A stretch of DNA of 64,000 bases from Nocardiopsis eucommiae (GTDB lineage: Bacteria > Actinomycetota > Actinomycetes > Streptosporangiales > Streptosporangiaceae): the NCBI GenBank assembly GCA_018388625.1, contig CP074402.1:5146001-5210000 (forward strand), written 5' to 3'. The position numbers were made by a program, and so were the translations under genes. The notes below the pieces were generated by a model. The model was not told where the DNA came from, made no database searches, and saw nothing but the letters and a program-made list of their open reading frames with translations. Below are positions 45,921 to 55,591 of the stretch, one piece after another (positions within the stretch are counted from its first letter, which is position 1; each line of letters opens with the position of its first letter).

Positions 45921-45923
45921 CCC

Positions 45924-46952
45924 TCACCACCGGGCCCTGCCCAAGCGCTGCTGGCGGCGGCGTCCGCGCCCCCTCGGCAGGGCCTCGCGCGCGAGGTCGG
46001 CGGCACCCACCAACCCCGCCTCGTTGCCCAGGGCCGCGGCGACCACACGGGCCTCCGGCCGGTAGCCCCGGCCGGTCAGACTCCTCCCGAAGGCGCTCCG
46101 GGCCGGGCCGAGCAGCAACTCCCCCACCTCGGACACACCACCCCCGATCACGAAGAGCTCCGGGTCGAAGGCCGCCGCCAGGTTGGCCAACCCCACACCG
46201 AGCCAACCGCCCGCCTCCTCCAGGAGCTCACGACAGGCACGGTCCCCCTTCCGCGCGAGCTCGCTCACCAGCGGCCCCGTGATCAACGCCGGGTCCCCGC
46301 CCACGGCCTGCCACAGCACCTCCGCCACCGGGGACTCCGCCGACACCAGCTCACGGGCCTCACGGGTGAGCGCGTTCCCGCTCGCGTACTGCTCCCAGCA
46401 GCCCCGGTTACCGCACTCGCAGCGGTGCCCACCCGGCACCACCGTCATGTGACCGAACTCGCCCGCCAACCCGTAGCGCCCGCGTCTGAGCTCCCCGCCC
46501 AGGACGATCGCGCCACCGATCCCCGTGCCCAGGTTGACCACCACGACGTCGTCCACGCCCCGCGCGGCGCCCGCCCGCACCTCGGCCCAGGCCGAGGCGT
46601 TCGCGTCGTTCTCGACCACCACGGGCAGCCCGAGACGCACGGAGAGCGCGTCCCTGAGCGGTTCCTCACGCCAGGACAGGTGCGGGGCGAACAGCACCCG
46701 GGAACGGCGCTCGTCGACGAACCCGGCCGCGCCCACGCCCACGGCACGCACCCGGTACTCCCGGCGCAGCTCGGACACGACCGACACGATCGTGTCCTCC
46801 ACCACCGTGGCGCTCCGGCTCCGCGCCGGGGTCTCGGTGCGCAGCCGCGCCAGCACCCGGCCGCCGGGGGTGACCACCCCGGCCGCGACCTTGGTCCCCC
46901 CGATGTCCACACCGACGGTGAGGGAGTGCCCGTACCGCGCGTTCGTCATCAT
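45924..46952 (-). CDS. ROK-family sugar kinase (glucokinase-like)
   Basis: ROK kinase of 342 residues, probably a glucokinase. ATP site VGVDIGGTKVAAGVV, catalytic VVENDANASAWAEVRAG with the Asp of the END motif, NLGTGIGGAIVLGGEL, and the ROK zinc motif HRCECGNRGCWEQYASGNAL. No N-terminal HTH, so it is a kinase and not a repressor. ATG 46952 (MMTNARYG) follows GGAG. A polar C-terminal tail (RGRGRRRQQRLGRARW) is extra. Convergent with the Uma2 gene, three bases apart. Confidence 0.88.
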   Translation of the reverse strand: MMTNARYGHSLTVGVDIGGTKVAAGVVTPGGRVLARLRTETPARSRSATVVEDTIVSVVSELRREYRVRAVGVGAAGFVDERRSRVLFAPHLSWREEPLRDALSVRLGLPVVVENDANASAWAEVRAGAARGVDDVVVVNLGTGIGGAIVLGGELRRGRYGLAGEFGHMTVVPGGHRCECGNRGCWEQYASGNALTREARELVSAESPVAEVLWQAVGGDPALITGPLVSELARKGDRACRELLEEAGGWLGVGLANLAAAFDPELFVIGGGVSEVGELLLGPARSAFGRSLTGRGYRPEARVVAAALGNEAGLVGAADLAREALPRGRGRRRQQRLGRARW

Positions 46953-47343
46953 GCCCGCTCCACTCCACCCTCCGGGGACCAGTGGTCCCCGGTCATCCGA
47001 CCCTCGGTCGTGCTTTTGGATCATTCCGCGCTCGCGTTGCCAGGCTGCCTCTCGCCGCGCCGATGAAGCTCGGACAGCCAAACCCGGGCGGGCCCCCGCT
47101 GTGCGAAGCTGCGGAGCTCGCGTAGCAGGGCACAGTAGGGGCAGCTTCACTCATCGTCTTGCGAGAAATTGCCTGGCGACCGCTCGCATCGATGGCGGAT
47201 CCGCCGCCACCGGCGAAAGCATCCAAAAACACTCCCTAGGCAGCGGCCCGCCGGGGGCCGCCCCACCACACCGCACACACACGAGAACGCGCACCCGGGC
47301 CGACGTGTGCCCGGATGCGCGCTCGAATCGTGGGAGGAACGCC
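46953..47343. other. Intergenic with possible small gene
   Basis: 391 bases between glmM and the kinase gene on the minus strand. Besides the possible small gene at 47021-47154 I see no clear feature. Confidence 0.4.
47021..47154 (-). CDS. Possible 44-residue small protein
   Basis: If one base is added in the G run 47138-47141, ATG 47154 reads a 44-residue protein, MSEAAPYCALLRELRSFAQR then GPARVWLSELHRRG and a short tail to TGA at 47021. It is basic with an even spread of hydrophobic residues, unlike the shadow frames around it. No good ribosome site is seen, and the repair is assumed by analogy with other genes here. Unknown function; may be a leader of the kinase transcript. Confidence 0.25.
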
Positions 47344-48681
47344 CTACCCGAGGGCGGTGCGCACCACCCCGGCCAGACGCTCGGCCACGGCCGTGGCCTG
47401 TTCCAGCTCGGGGGCCTCCACCATCACCCGCACCTTCGGCTCGGTCCCGCTCGGGCGGATCAGCACCCGCCCGGTCTCGCCCAGCTCCGCCTCGGCCTCG
47501 CGGACGGCGGCGGCCAGCTCCTCGGACTCCGCCGCCCGGGAACGGTCCACGTCGGGGACGTTGATGAGTACCTGCGGCAGGCGGGTCATCACCTTGGCCA
47601 GCTCGGCCAGGCCCTGGCCCCGGTGCGCCATCGCGGCCAGCAGGTGCAGGCCGGTCAGCAGACCGTCGCCGGTGGTGGCGTGGTCGAGCAGGATCACGTG
47701 GCCGGACTGCTCGCCGCCCAGACCGAACCCGCCGCGCTTCATCTCCTCCAGCACGTACCGGTCACCGACCGCGGTCTCCACCACGGTGACGCCCTCGCGC
47801 GCCATCGCCAGTTTCAGACCGAGGTTCGACATGACCGTCACCACGAGGGTGTCCTTCTCCAGACGCCCGGCGTCCTTGGCCTCCGTGGCCAGGATCGCCA
47901 GGATCTGGTCGCCGTCCACCACGTTGCCCTCGGAGTCCACGGCCAGGCAGCGGTCGGCGTCGCCGTCGTTGGCGATACCGGCGTCGGCGCCGTGCAGCCG
48001 CACCGCCTCCTGGAGGGCCGCCAGGCTGGTGGACCCGCACCCCTGGTTGATGTTGTGGCCGTCGGGCTGGTCACCGATCGCGATGACCTCCGCGCCCGCT
48101 CGGCGCAGCGCCTCGGGGGCGACCGTGCTGGCCGCTCCGTGGGCGCAGTCCATGACCACCTTGAGCCCGTTCAGGGCGTGCGGGAGCGAGTCCAGGACGT
48201 GCTGGGTGTACCGCTCGGCGCCGTCGTGGGACTCCGTGACCCGGCCGACCGCGTCGCCCACGGCGGGGGTCGAGGGGACGCCGAGCATGCCCTCGATCTC
48301 CTCCTCCAGGGCGTCCTCCAGCTTCTGGCCTCCCCGGGCGAAGAACTTGATCCCGTTGTCCGGAGCCGGGTTGTGGCTGGCCGAGAGCATCACACCGAAG
48401 TCGGCGCCCAGGGCACCCGTGAGATAGGCCACGGCCGGTGTGGGCAGCACGCCGACCTTCACGACGTCCACACCGGTGCTCGCCAGGCCCGCGACGACCG
48501 CGGCCTCCAGGAACTCACCGGACGCGCGGGGATCGCGGCCGACCACCGCGAGCGGTCGCCGCTCCCCCTCGGCACGAGCCAGGACCCTCGCCGCCGCGAT
48601 GGACAGTTCCAGGGTGAGCGAAGCGGTCAGGTCGCGTCCCGCGAGACCGCGTACACCATCGGTTCCGAACAGCCGAGCCAC
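47344..48681 (-). CDS. glmM: Phosphoglucosamine mutase
   Basis: Converts glucosamine-6-phosphate to glucosamine-1-phosphate for peptidoglycan precursors. 445 residues, normal for the family. Opening ARLFGTDGVRGLAGRDLTAS, active serine loop MLSASHNPAPDNGIKFF, metal loop GIANDGDADRCLAVD, sugar loop GGEQSGH and phosphate loop RPSGTEPKVRVMVEA are all present. GTG 48681 gives this start, with AAAGGGG upstream. It follows rpsI-rplM on the same strand with a 163-base gap, the usual actinomycete neighbourhood. Confidence 0.96.
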   Translation of the reverse strand: MARLFGTDGVRGLAGRDLTASLTLELSIAAARVLARAEGERRPLAVVGRDPRASGEFLEAAVVAGLASTGVDVVKVGVLPTPAVAYLTGALGADFGVMLSASHNPAPDNGIKFFARGGQKLEDALEEEIEGMLGVPSTPAVGDAVGRVTESHDGAERYTQHVLDSLPHALNGLKVVMDCAHGAASTVAPEALRRAGAEVIAIGDQPDGHNINQGCGSTSLAALQEAVRLHGADAGIANDGDADRCLAVDSEGNVVDGDQILAILATEAKDAGRLEKDTLVVTVMSNLGLKLAMAREGVTVVETAVGDRYVLEEMKRGGFGLGGEQSGHVILLDHATTGDGLLTGLHLLAAMAHRGQGLAELAKVMTRLPQVLINVPDVDRSRAAESEELAAAVREAEAELGETGRVLIRPSGTEPKVRVMVEAPELEQATAVAERLAGVVRTALG

Positions 48682-48844
48682 AGGCGACAGCCCCTTTCGA
48701 AAGCGGCGCCGGAGAGAGCCGGCGCCGGTGAATTTCAGCGTGGCCGAGAAAGCCACCGGAAAAACCAAAGCCCGTACGCCGTCCCCGACAGAGGGAACGA
48801 CGTACGGGCGAAAGCTCAGCCGAGCAGGAGCCGGCGCATGAGCA

Positions 48845-49354
48845 TTAGCGCTTGGAGAACTGCGGAGCCTTGCGCGCCTTCTTGAGACCGGCCTTCTTCC
48901 GCTCGACCTCACGGTCGTCACGGGTGAGGAAGCCGGCCTTCTTCAGGGTCGGACGGTTGTTCTCGGCGTCCAGGGTCGCCAGCGCACGGGCGATGCCGTG
49001 ACGCAGGGCGCCAGCCTGGCCGCTGGTGCCGCCGCCGTCAAGACGGGCGAAGACGTCGTAGGCGCCGTCGAACCCGAGGGAGACGAAGGGGTCCTTGACC
49101 GTCTGCTGGTGGACCTTGTCCGGGAAGTAGACATCAAGCGGCTTGCCGTTGATCTTCCACTCGCCCGAACCGGGGGCGATGCGGACGCGGGCGACGGCCT
49201 GCTTACGACGACCGGTACCGGCGCTGGGGCCGGACGCGGTGGGAACGTAGGCGGCGGTCGTCTCGTCCGACTCGCTCGTGTACTCGGAGGGGAAGTCCTC
49301 CGGGTTCTCGGCGATTTCCTGCTCGACGTCTTCGATGCCGGTGGGCTCGACCAC
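48845..49354 (-). CDS. rpsI: 30S ribosomal protein S9
   Basis: 169 residues. The S9 core is GRRKQAVARVRIAPGSGEWK, DPFVSLGFDGAYDVFARLDG, GQAGALRHGIARALATLDAE and the conserved end KKARKAPQFSKR, whose tail reaches the P site. The first 45 residues form an acidic extension (EDVEQEIAENPEDF), usual in actinobacteria. GTG 49354 follows GAGGATAA. Cotranscribed behind rplM with 37 bases between. Confidence 0.96.
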   Translation of the reverse strand: MVEPTGIEDVEQEIAENPEDFPSEYTSESDETTAAYVPTASGPSAGTGRRKQAVARVRIAPGSGEWKINGKPLDVYFPDKVHQQTVKDPFVSLGFDGAYDVFARLDGGGTSGQAGALRHGIARALATLDAENNRPTLKKAGFLTRDDREVERKKAGLKKARKAPQFSKR

Positions 49355-49391
49355 GGTTATCCTCGTGCTTCCTGTAAAAGTCTGCGAACGC

Positions 49392-49841
49392 CTAGGCGGG
49401 CTGCTCGATCTTCTTGATTTCGAACGGAACCGGCTGCTGGGCCTGGTGCGGGTGCTCCGCACCGGCGTACACCTTGAGCTTCTTGCCCATCTGACGGCCG
49501 AGGGAGCCCTTGGGGAGCATGCCCTTGACGGCCTTCTCGATGGCCCGCTCGGGGTTCTTCTCCAGCAGGTCGGCGTACGCGATCGAACGCAGACCGCCGG
49601 GGTAACCGGAGTGCCGGTAGGCACGCTTCTGGTCCAGCTTCTTGCCGGTCAGGGCGACCTTCTCGGCGTTCACGACGATGACGAAGTCGCCGGTGTCGAT
49701 GTGGGGCGCGTAGTAGGGCTTGTGCTTGCCCCGAAGCAGCGTGGCGACCTGGCTCGCCATACGCCCGAGCACGAGATCGGTAGCGTCGACAACGTGCCAC
49801 TGACGCTGGACATCGCTTGGTTTGGGGCTGTATGTGCGCAC
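49392..49841 (-). CDS. rplM: 50S ribosomal protein L13
   Basis: 149 residues. Typical segments: VRTYSPKPSDVQRQWHVVDA, VLGRMASQVATLLRGKHKPY, VALTGKKLDQKRAYRHSGYP, PERAIEKAVKGMLPKGSLGR and KVYAGAEHPHQAQQP. GTG 49841 follows GAAGG and matches the family start better than ATG further upstream. First gene of the rplM-rpsI unit. Confidence 0.96.
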   Translation of the reverse strand: MRTYSPKPSDVQRQWHVVDATDLVLGRMASQVATLLRGKHKPYYAPHIDTGDFVIVVNAEKVALTGKKLDQKRAYRHSGYPGGLRSIAYADLLEKNPERAIEKAVKGMLPKGSLGRQMGKKLKVYAGAEHPHQAQQPVPFEIKKIEQPA

Positions 49842-50429
49842 GATCGTTCGCCTTCGCTCTTCAGTCGGCTGCCCCATCCCGAACGGGATGGTGGACTCGT
49901 ATTACGGAACACCCCTACGGGTGCGGGGCCGGGAACAGCCGCCGCGGGTGCGGGGCTGTTACTTGGCCGGATGTCCCATGTCCAATCAGGACGACCCGGT
50001 CGTGAGTGCGCAGACGATGGTGCGTGGATCGGCACCCAGCTTCGGGAGTTTGGGGCCCACGGCAACTCAACGCACAACGACGAAATATCCTACCTGTCCA
50101 CCCTAACGCAGGTCAAAGCGAGCGTCGGGCCGACCGATGGGATACGTCTGGCGGGAAAGCGCCGGGACGGGTTCACATCCGTGACCTCTCCGCCTTTTAT
50201 TATGCCTGTCGCCGGGAGTGCTTCGTCCTGCTCTCGCCCACGCGTTGGTTACCCTTGCACCAAAAGGCCGGTATCCGCCCGGTACCACGGGCGGCGCGCC
50301 GCACCTTGGAGACGCCCGTCACGATCGCCGAACGTCCGCTGAAGCAGTACGGAAGCCCCAGCGCGGACACAGGCCACGGGCCCGGCGAGCCGCGGCCCAG
50401 TCCCACTCTCAGAGCCTTCGGAGACTCCC
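49842..50429. other. Divergent promoter region of rplM
   Basis: 588 bases without a clear gene, between rplM and the proline-rich membrane protein. Two direct copies of CGGGTGCGGGG lie near 49918 and 49944, and an AT-rich TTTTATTATG stretch at about 50195 is promoter-like for the plus-strand gene. Confidence 0.45.
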
Positions 50430-52142
50430 ATCAGTACCCATCCGAACCCGCCTCAGTACGGCCCAGACGGACGACCTCTCCAGCCGGAGGCAGGCGACGG
50501 TCGGGACCTGCTCGGTGCGCCCTCCCAGCCTGAGGGCCAGCATTCCACATCCGGGCCGCAGTTCCCGCCGCACGCGGGCCCCTCGGGTCCGCAGTTCCCG
50601 CCGCACGCCGGGCACTCCGGCCCGCAGCCGCCGCAGCCCGCTCCGGGCCTCCCCCGCACGGCCAGTTCCCGCAGCCGCCCCAGGGCGGCACCGGGCCGCA
50701 GGGTGTTCCCGGTGCGCACAGCGGCCCCCAGCTCCCGCCGCACGCCGGCCCGAGCGGCCCGCAGGCACCGCCCCACCCGGGCGGTCCGCAGCAGGGCGGA
50801 CCCCGTCCCGGCGGTCCCGGTGCCCCCACCGGCGGCCACCCCGGAATGGGACATCTCACTCAGAGCGGTCCGAACGTCCCCCCGCCGGCCCCCACGGCGG
50901 TCCTCCCGGCCCCGGGCGGCCGGTCACGGGACCGCAGGCTCCCGGCCACCCCCACCCGGGCCCGCCCCTTCCTCCCGGGGCACCGCACCCCGGTCAGGGC
51001 GGGCCGATGCCTCCGCACGCCCAGGGCCGTCCACCGCAGCCGCCCCACGGCCAGCCCGGCCCGCCCCAGGGCCCTCCCGGCAGCGGCCCCCAGATTCCGC
51101 CCGGCGGCCCCCAGGCGATGCCCACCGGCGGCCAGCCGTCGATGCGCGGACCGATCCCGCCCCCGCCCAACTCCCTTCCGCCGGGCCCGCCCGGAGGCCC
51201 CGGAGCCCCGGGGATGCCCCCGCACGGCGCGCCCTCCGGGGGTCGGCCGCCGTCGTACCCCGTCCAGCCGCCGGAGCCGCCCCGGCCCTCCGAGGAGCCT
51301 GTCTTCCCGGCCGACGCCATGGGAGCGACCCAGAACCTGAGAGCGGTCCCGGCCGCTCCCTCCGGGGGTGCCCGTCCGCTCTACCGGGACGAGGTGCCCG
51401 AGGACGCCGGTGCGGACACCGCCCAGTTCGACGTCCAGAGCGTGCGGGACGACTACGACGACTACGACGATTACGAGGACTACGACGACGGGCCCGCGCG
51501 GAAGCGCCCCGGAGCCAGCTCGTCCTCATGGGCGCGGGTTTCGTCGCCCTGCTGGCGATCGCTGGCGGCGGCGCCTTCTACTTCGGCTCCGGCGGTACCG
51601 GCGCGGCCACGGTCTCCGACGAGGGCGCCGACTCGGGAGCCCTCTCCGCGGACGGCCTCTTCCCCGAGGAGATCGAGATCGAGGGCCAGGGCACGTTCAG
51701 CCGCGTGGCCGTGGACGACAGCGAGGACTGCGCCTCGGGCACCCACGGCGACTACGGCCAGGTGCTCACCGACAACGACTGCCGTCAGCTGGTGCGCGCG
51801 TCCTACCTGAGCGAGGACCAGAACCACGCGGTCACGGTCGGGGTCGCCGCCCTGCCCAGCGACGCGGAGGCCGAGACGGCCCTGGGAGCCCAGGACCTGG
51901 TCGGCGCCGCGTGGTTCGCCGGTCTGCCCGGCGAGGAGGGCACCCCGGCCGAGCGCCTCGGTTACTCGGGCGGCCACGGCAGCAGCGGCCAGTGGGGCCG
52001 CTACCTCCTCTTCTCCCTGTCCGCCAACAGCGACGGCAGCGACGAGGGCACCGAGGACGGCGCCGACGCCACCGAGCTGCGCGACATCGGCGAGGGGTTC
52101 ATCGAGAGCGCCCACACGGCGCTGGCCGACGACCGCGCCTGA
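50430..52142 (+). CDS. Proline-rich single-pass membrane protein
   Basis: Protein of about 571 residues: a 380-residue Pro/Gly/Gln-rich cytoplasmic part with repeated PPHAGPSGPQ units, an acidic Asp/Tyr patch (DDYDDYDDYEDYDDG), one membrane segment (SQLVLMGAGFVALLAIAGGG) and an outer domain of about 180 residues (DSEDCASGTHGDYGQVLTDN, DDCR-type cysteines) with no known family. Three one-base deletions are inferred at 50651-50655, 50878-50883 and 51507-51510. The start is odd: GGAG is followed six bases later by ATC 50430, reading I/M-STHPNPPQYG; no ATG or GTG is in frame nearby. Same plan as the DUF4352 protein at 18473. Confidence 0.7.
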   Translation: MSTHPNPPQYGPDGRPLQPEAGDGRDLLGAPSQPEGQHSTSGPQFPPHAGPSGPQFPPHAGHSGPQPPQPAPGLPRTASSRSRPRAAPGRRVFPVRTAAPSSRRTPARAARRHRPTRAVRSRADPVPAVPVPPPAATPEWDISLRAVRTSPRRPPRRSSRPRAAGHGTAGSRPPPPGPAPSSRGTAPRSGRADASARPGPSTAAAPRPARPAPGPSRQRPPDSARRPPGDAHRRPAVDARTDPAPAQLPSAGPARRPRSPGDAPARRALRGSAAVVPRPAAGAAPALRGACLPGRRHGSDPEPESGPGRSLRGCPSALPGRGARGRRCGHRPVRRPERAGRLRRLRRLRGLRRRARAEAPRSQLVLMGAGFVALLAIAGGGAFYFGSGGTGAATVSDEGADSGALSADGLFPEEIEIEGQGTFSRVAVDDSEDCASGTHGDYGQVLTDNDCRQLVRASYLSEDQNHAVTVGVAALPSDAEAETALGAQDLVGAAWFAGLPGEEGTPAERLGYSGGHGSSGQWGRYLLFSLSANSDGSDEGTEDGADATELRDIGEGFIESAHTALADDRA

Positions 52143-52410
52143 CCACGCGAGGCGGCGCCACCCGGTTGTCCACAGCCCCGTGGACCAGGGTGGCGCCGTC
52201 CCGTGTTTCCGGCTCTACTTGTCCTCATGGGGGAGCTCAGGGCTCCGCCCGCACAGGCCTGCCCTCTGAGCCCCACGCGCCCCGGAAGCCCCAAGGTCAG
52301 GCGCCGCACCCCGCACGCCCTCACACGGGCTCACAGGGGCTCCGGGACGCACGCGCGCACGGGCTCAGACACGCACGCGCGCACGAGGCCCCTCCCGGTC
52401 TGCGCCCCGT

Positions 52411-53256
52411 CTACTCCGCGTGCCCCTTGCAGGGCAGCTCACGCACGCGACGGGTGAGGCTCGCCCGCCCGGCCAGCTCCTCGTCGGCCGGGTAGCGCAC
52501 CTCCTCCAGGCTCAGCCCCTGCGGACCCACCACGTGCACCGACGAGTCGCGCACGGCCGCGCCCAGAACCCGTCCGGGCCACTCGACCCCTCGACGCCCG
52601 TCCCCCACCGCCAGGAGCGTCCCCACGAGGGCGCGCACCATGTTGTGGCAGAACGCGTCGGCCTGGATCGTCCCCGCGATCAGGTACTGCTCCTCCCGCA
52701 CCCACTCCAGACGCAGGAGCTCGCGGATGGTCGTGGCCCCCTCACGCTTCTTGCAGAAGGCCGCGAAGTCGTGCTCGCCCACCAGCAGCGCGGCGGCCTC
52801 GTTCATCCGGTCCACGTCCACCGGGTGCCGGTGCCACAGCACGTCCCGGCGGCGCAGCGGCTCCACGCCGTACGGAGCGTCGCTGACGCGGTACACGTAG
52901 CGCCGGAACAGGGGCGAGAAGCGTGCGTCGAAACCCGGAGGGGCCACCCGGACGGCGTTGACACGCACGTCCCGGGGCAGCACGCCGGCCAGCCTGCGCA
53001 GCACCCGCTCCCCCTCGCTCTCCCAGGTCGCGACCGGCACGTCCACCTGCGCCACCTGGCCGCGCGCGTGCACCCCGGCGTCCGTGCGCCCGGCGCACGT
53101 CACCGAGGCCGACGGCAGCCGGAGCACCTTCGCCAGCGCGGACTCCAGCTCGCCCTGCACGGTGCGCCGGGTCGGCTGGGTCGCCCACCCGGAGAAGTCG
53201 GTGCCGTCGTAGGCGATGTCCAGTCGCAGCCGGACGGTCGTCTCGTTCTCGTCCAT
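52411..53256 (-). CDS. truA: tRNA pseudouridine synthase A
   Basis: Makes pseudouridine at positions 38-40 of the tRNA anticodon arm. 281 residues. Opening LRLDIAYDGTDFSGWATQPT, catalytic Asp in CAGRTDAGVHARGQVAQVDV, RRYVYRVSDAPYGVEPLRRR, and VRALVGTLLAVGDGRR. ATG 53256 gives the normal start; GGGG precedes it. It lies after rplQ as in other actinomycetes, but a strong terminator stands between, so it likely has separate expression. Confidence 0.94.
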   Translation of the reverse strand: MDENETTVRLRLDIAYDGTDFSGWATQPTRRTVQGELESALAKVLRLPSASVTCAGRTDAGVHARGQVAQVDVPVATWESEGERVLRRLAGVLPRDVRVNAVRVAPPGFDARFSPLFRRYVYRVSDAPYGVEPLRRRDVLWHRHPVDVDRMNEAAALLVGEHDFAAFCKKREGATTIRELLRLEWVREEQYLIAGTIQADAFCHNMVRALVGTLLAVGDGRRGVEWPGRVLGAAVRDSSVHVVGPQGLSLEEVRYPADEELAGRASLTRRVRELPCKGHAE

Positions 53257-53308
53257 CCCCACCCCGCATCCGGGCGCGCCCCTCGGAGCGCGCCCCCATG
53301 AAAGAAGA

Positions 53309-53338
53309 AGTGCCCGACCCCCGCGAGGGTCGGGCACT
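53309..53338 (-). terminator. Intrinsic terminator after rplQ
   Basis: AGTGCCCGACCC / GGGTCGGGCACT, six-base loop; on the minus strand it is followed by TTCTTCTTTC, a true U-rich tail. It ends the alpha operon. Confidence 0.9.
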
Positions 53339-53383
53339 CGACGAGCCTGGCACGCGGGCCCGGAGGCCCCACGCACGTCAGCC

Positions 53384-53848
53384 CTACTTGCTCTCGGAGC
53401 TCTCCTCGGTGGCCTCGGGGGCCTCCGTGGTGGTCTCCTCGGTCGCGGCGGTCTCCTCGACGGGAGCGGCGGCCGGAGCGGCGGGCGCGTTCAGCGCCTC
53501 GACCAGCTCGATGATGGCCATCGGGGCGTTGTCGCCCTTCCGCGGACCGATCTTGGTGATACGGGTGTAACCACCGGGGCGGTTCTCGAAGCGCGGACCG
53601 ATCTCGGTGAAGAGCTCGTGCACCACGGACTTGTCCGTGATCTTGGTCAGCACCTGACGACGGGCGTGCAGGTCACCGCGCTTGCCGAGCGTGATGAGCT
53701 TCTCGGCGTACGGACGCAGGCGCTTGGCCTTGGCCTCCGTGGTGCGGATACGGCCGTGCTGGAACAGCGAGGTGGCGAGGTTCGCCAGGATGTGCCGCTC
53801 GTGAGCGGGCCCGGAACCCAGACGGGCGCCCTTGGTAGGCGTGGGCAT
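53384..53848 (-). CDS. rplQ: 50S ribosomal protein L17
   Basis: 154 residues. Core: KGARLGSGPAHERHILANLA, LFQHGRIRTTEAKAKRLRPY, and RPGGYTRITKIGPRKGDNAP, MAIIELVEAL. The C-terminal 35 residues (APAAAPVEETAATEETTTEA) form an acidic low-complexity extension found in actinobacteria. ATG 53848. Last gene of the alpha operon, followed by the intrinsic terminator. Confidence 0.96.
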   Translation of the reverse strand: MPTPTKGARLGSGPAHERHILANLATSLFQHGRIRTTEAKAKRLRPYAEKLITLGKRGDLHARRQVLTKITDKSVVHELFTEIGPRFENRPGGYTRITKIGPRKGDNAPMAIIELVEALNAPAAPAAAPVEETAATEETTTEAPEATEESSESK

Positions 53849-53913
53849 GGTGTCGTTCTCCTAGTGATGCGGTCCACGGCCGCACTCGGCCGGGGACCTT
53901 GGGGCGACGAAGG

Positions 53914-54936
53914 TTAGTACTGCTCCGTCTCGACGAAGGACTCACCCTCGTCGTCCTCGGAGCCGTAGGAGTCGGCCGCGGTGCTGGGGTCGAATCCGGG
54001 CGGGGAGTCCTTCAGGGACAGGCCCATGTCGATGAGCTTCTGCTTGACCTCATCGATGGACTTGGCACCGAAGTTACGGATGTCCAACAGGTCCTGCTCG
54101 GAGCGGGCAACCAGCTCACCAACGCTGTGGATGCCCTCACGCTTGAGGCAGTTGTAGGACCGGACCGTGAGGTTGAGGTCCTCGATCGGCAGCGCCAGGT
54201 CCGCCGCGAGCGCGGCGTCCGTGGGCGACGGGCCCATGTCGATGCCCTCGGCGTCGACGTTGAGCTCACGCGCCAGACCGAACAGCTCGACCAGGGTCTT
54301 GCCCGCGCTGGCCACGGCGTCACGGGGACGGATGGCCGGCTTGGTCTCGATGTCGACGATCAGGCGGTCGAAGTCGGTGCGCTGCTCGACTCGGGTGGCC
54401 TCGACCTTGTAGGTCACACGCAGCACCGGCGAGTAGATGGAGTCGATCGGGATCCGACCGATCTCCTGGCCCTGCTGCTTGTTCTGCGTCGCGGAGACGT
54501 AACCGCGGCCGCGCTCGACCGTCAGCTCCATCTCCAGCTTGCCCTTGCCGTTCAGCGTGGCGATGTGCAGGTCGGGGTTGTGCACCTCGACACCGGCCGG
54601 CGGAGCGATGTCCGCGGCGGTCACCACACCGGGGCCCTGCTTGCGCAGGTACATCAGCACCGGCTCGTCGTGCTCGGAGCTGACGACCAGACCCTTGAGG
54701 TTGAGGATCATCTCGGTGACGTCCTCCTTGACCCCGGGCACGGTGGTGAACTCGTGCTCGACGCCCTCGATGCGGATGCTGGTGACAGCAGCACCGGGGA
54801 TGGAGGACAGCAGCGTGCGCCGGAGAGAGTTACCGATCGTGTAGCCGAAACCCGGCTCCAGCGGCTCGATGACAAACCTCGAACGCAGGTCCGAGACGAC
54901 TTCCTCGGTGAGCGTGGGACGCTGTGCGATCAACAT
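53914..54936 (-). CDS. rpoA: RNA polymerase alpha subunit
   Basis: 340 residues. N-terminal domain: EPLEPGFGYTIGNSLRRTLL (the dimer and beta-contact region), RGRGYVSATQNKQQ, LRVTYKVEATRVEQRTDFDR. C-terminal DNA-binding domain after the linker: LTVRSYNCLKREGIHSVGEL and RNFGAKSIDEVKQKLIDMGL. ATG 54936 gives MLIAQRPTLTEE; longer starts are not conserved. No frame change in this gene. Confidence 0.97.
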   Translation of the reverse strand: MLIAQRPTLTEEVVSDLRSRFVIEPLEPGFGYTIGNSLRRTLLSSIPGAAVTSIRIEGVEHEFTTVPGVKEDVTEMILNLKGLVVSSEHDEPVLMYLRKQGPGVVTAADIAPPAGVEVHNPDLHIATLNGKGKLEMELTVERGRGYVSATQNKQQGQEIGRIPIDSIYSPVLRVTYKVEATRVEQRTDFDRLIVDIETKPAIRPRDAVASAGKTLVELFGLARELNVDAEGIDMGPSPTDAALAADLALPIEDLNLTVRSYNCLKREGIHSVGELVARSEQDLLDIRNFGAKSIDEVKQKLIDMGLSLKDSPPGFDPSTAADSYGSEDDEGESFVETEQY

Positions 54937-55117
54937 GGTCCGTGACTTCCCTTCCACATGGCCGACCGCTATTTGACGGCCACCGGACGGACACCACCGG
55001 AGTGGTGGTGTCCCCTGTTCGGATTCCTACCCGGTCCGCGCCGCCTCCGCACGGGAGACGGTCACGGACCACACCACGGGGTGCCCGCGCGGCAGGAGGC
55101 GCGGGCACCGGTGCCAA

Positions 55118-55522
<405 letters not shown>

Positions 55523-55591
55523 GAGCGAAACTCCCAGAGATCATCGGTCCGTGTGTATCTTCTCGGACGCGGTTGAAAGGTCCGAGGCGGA

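Noticed and set aside
1..52142. Many genes look like frameshifted pseudogenes
   Set aside because: The same kind of break hits essential ribosomal and secretion genes and is always at a G/C run; treated as sequence error.
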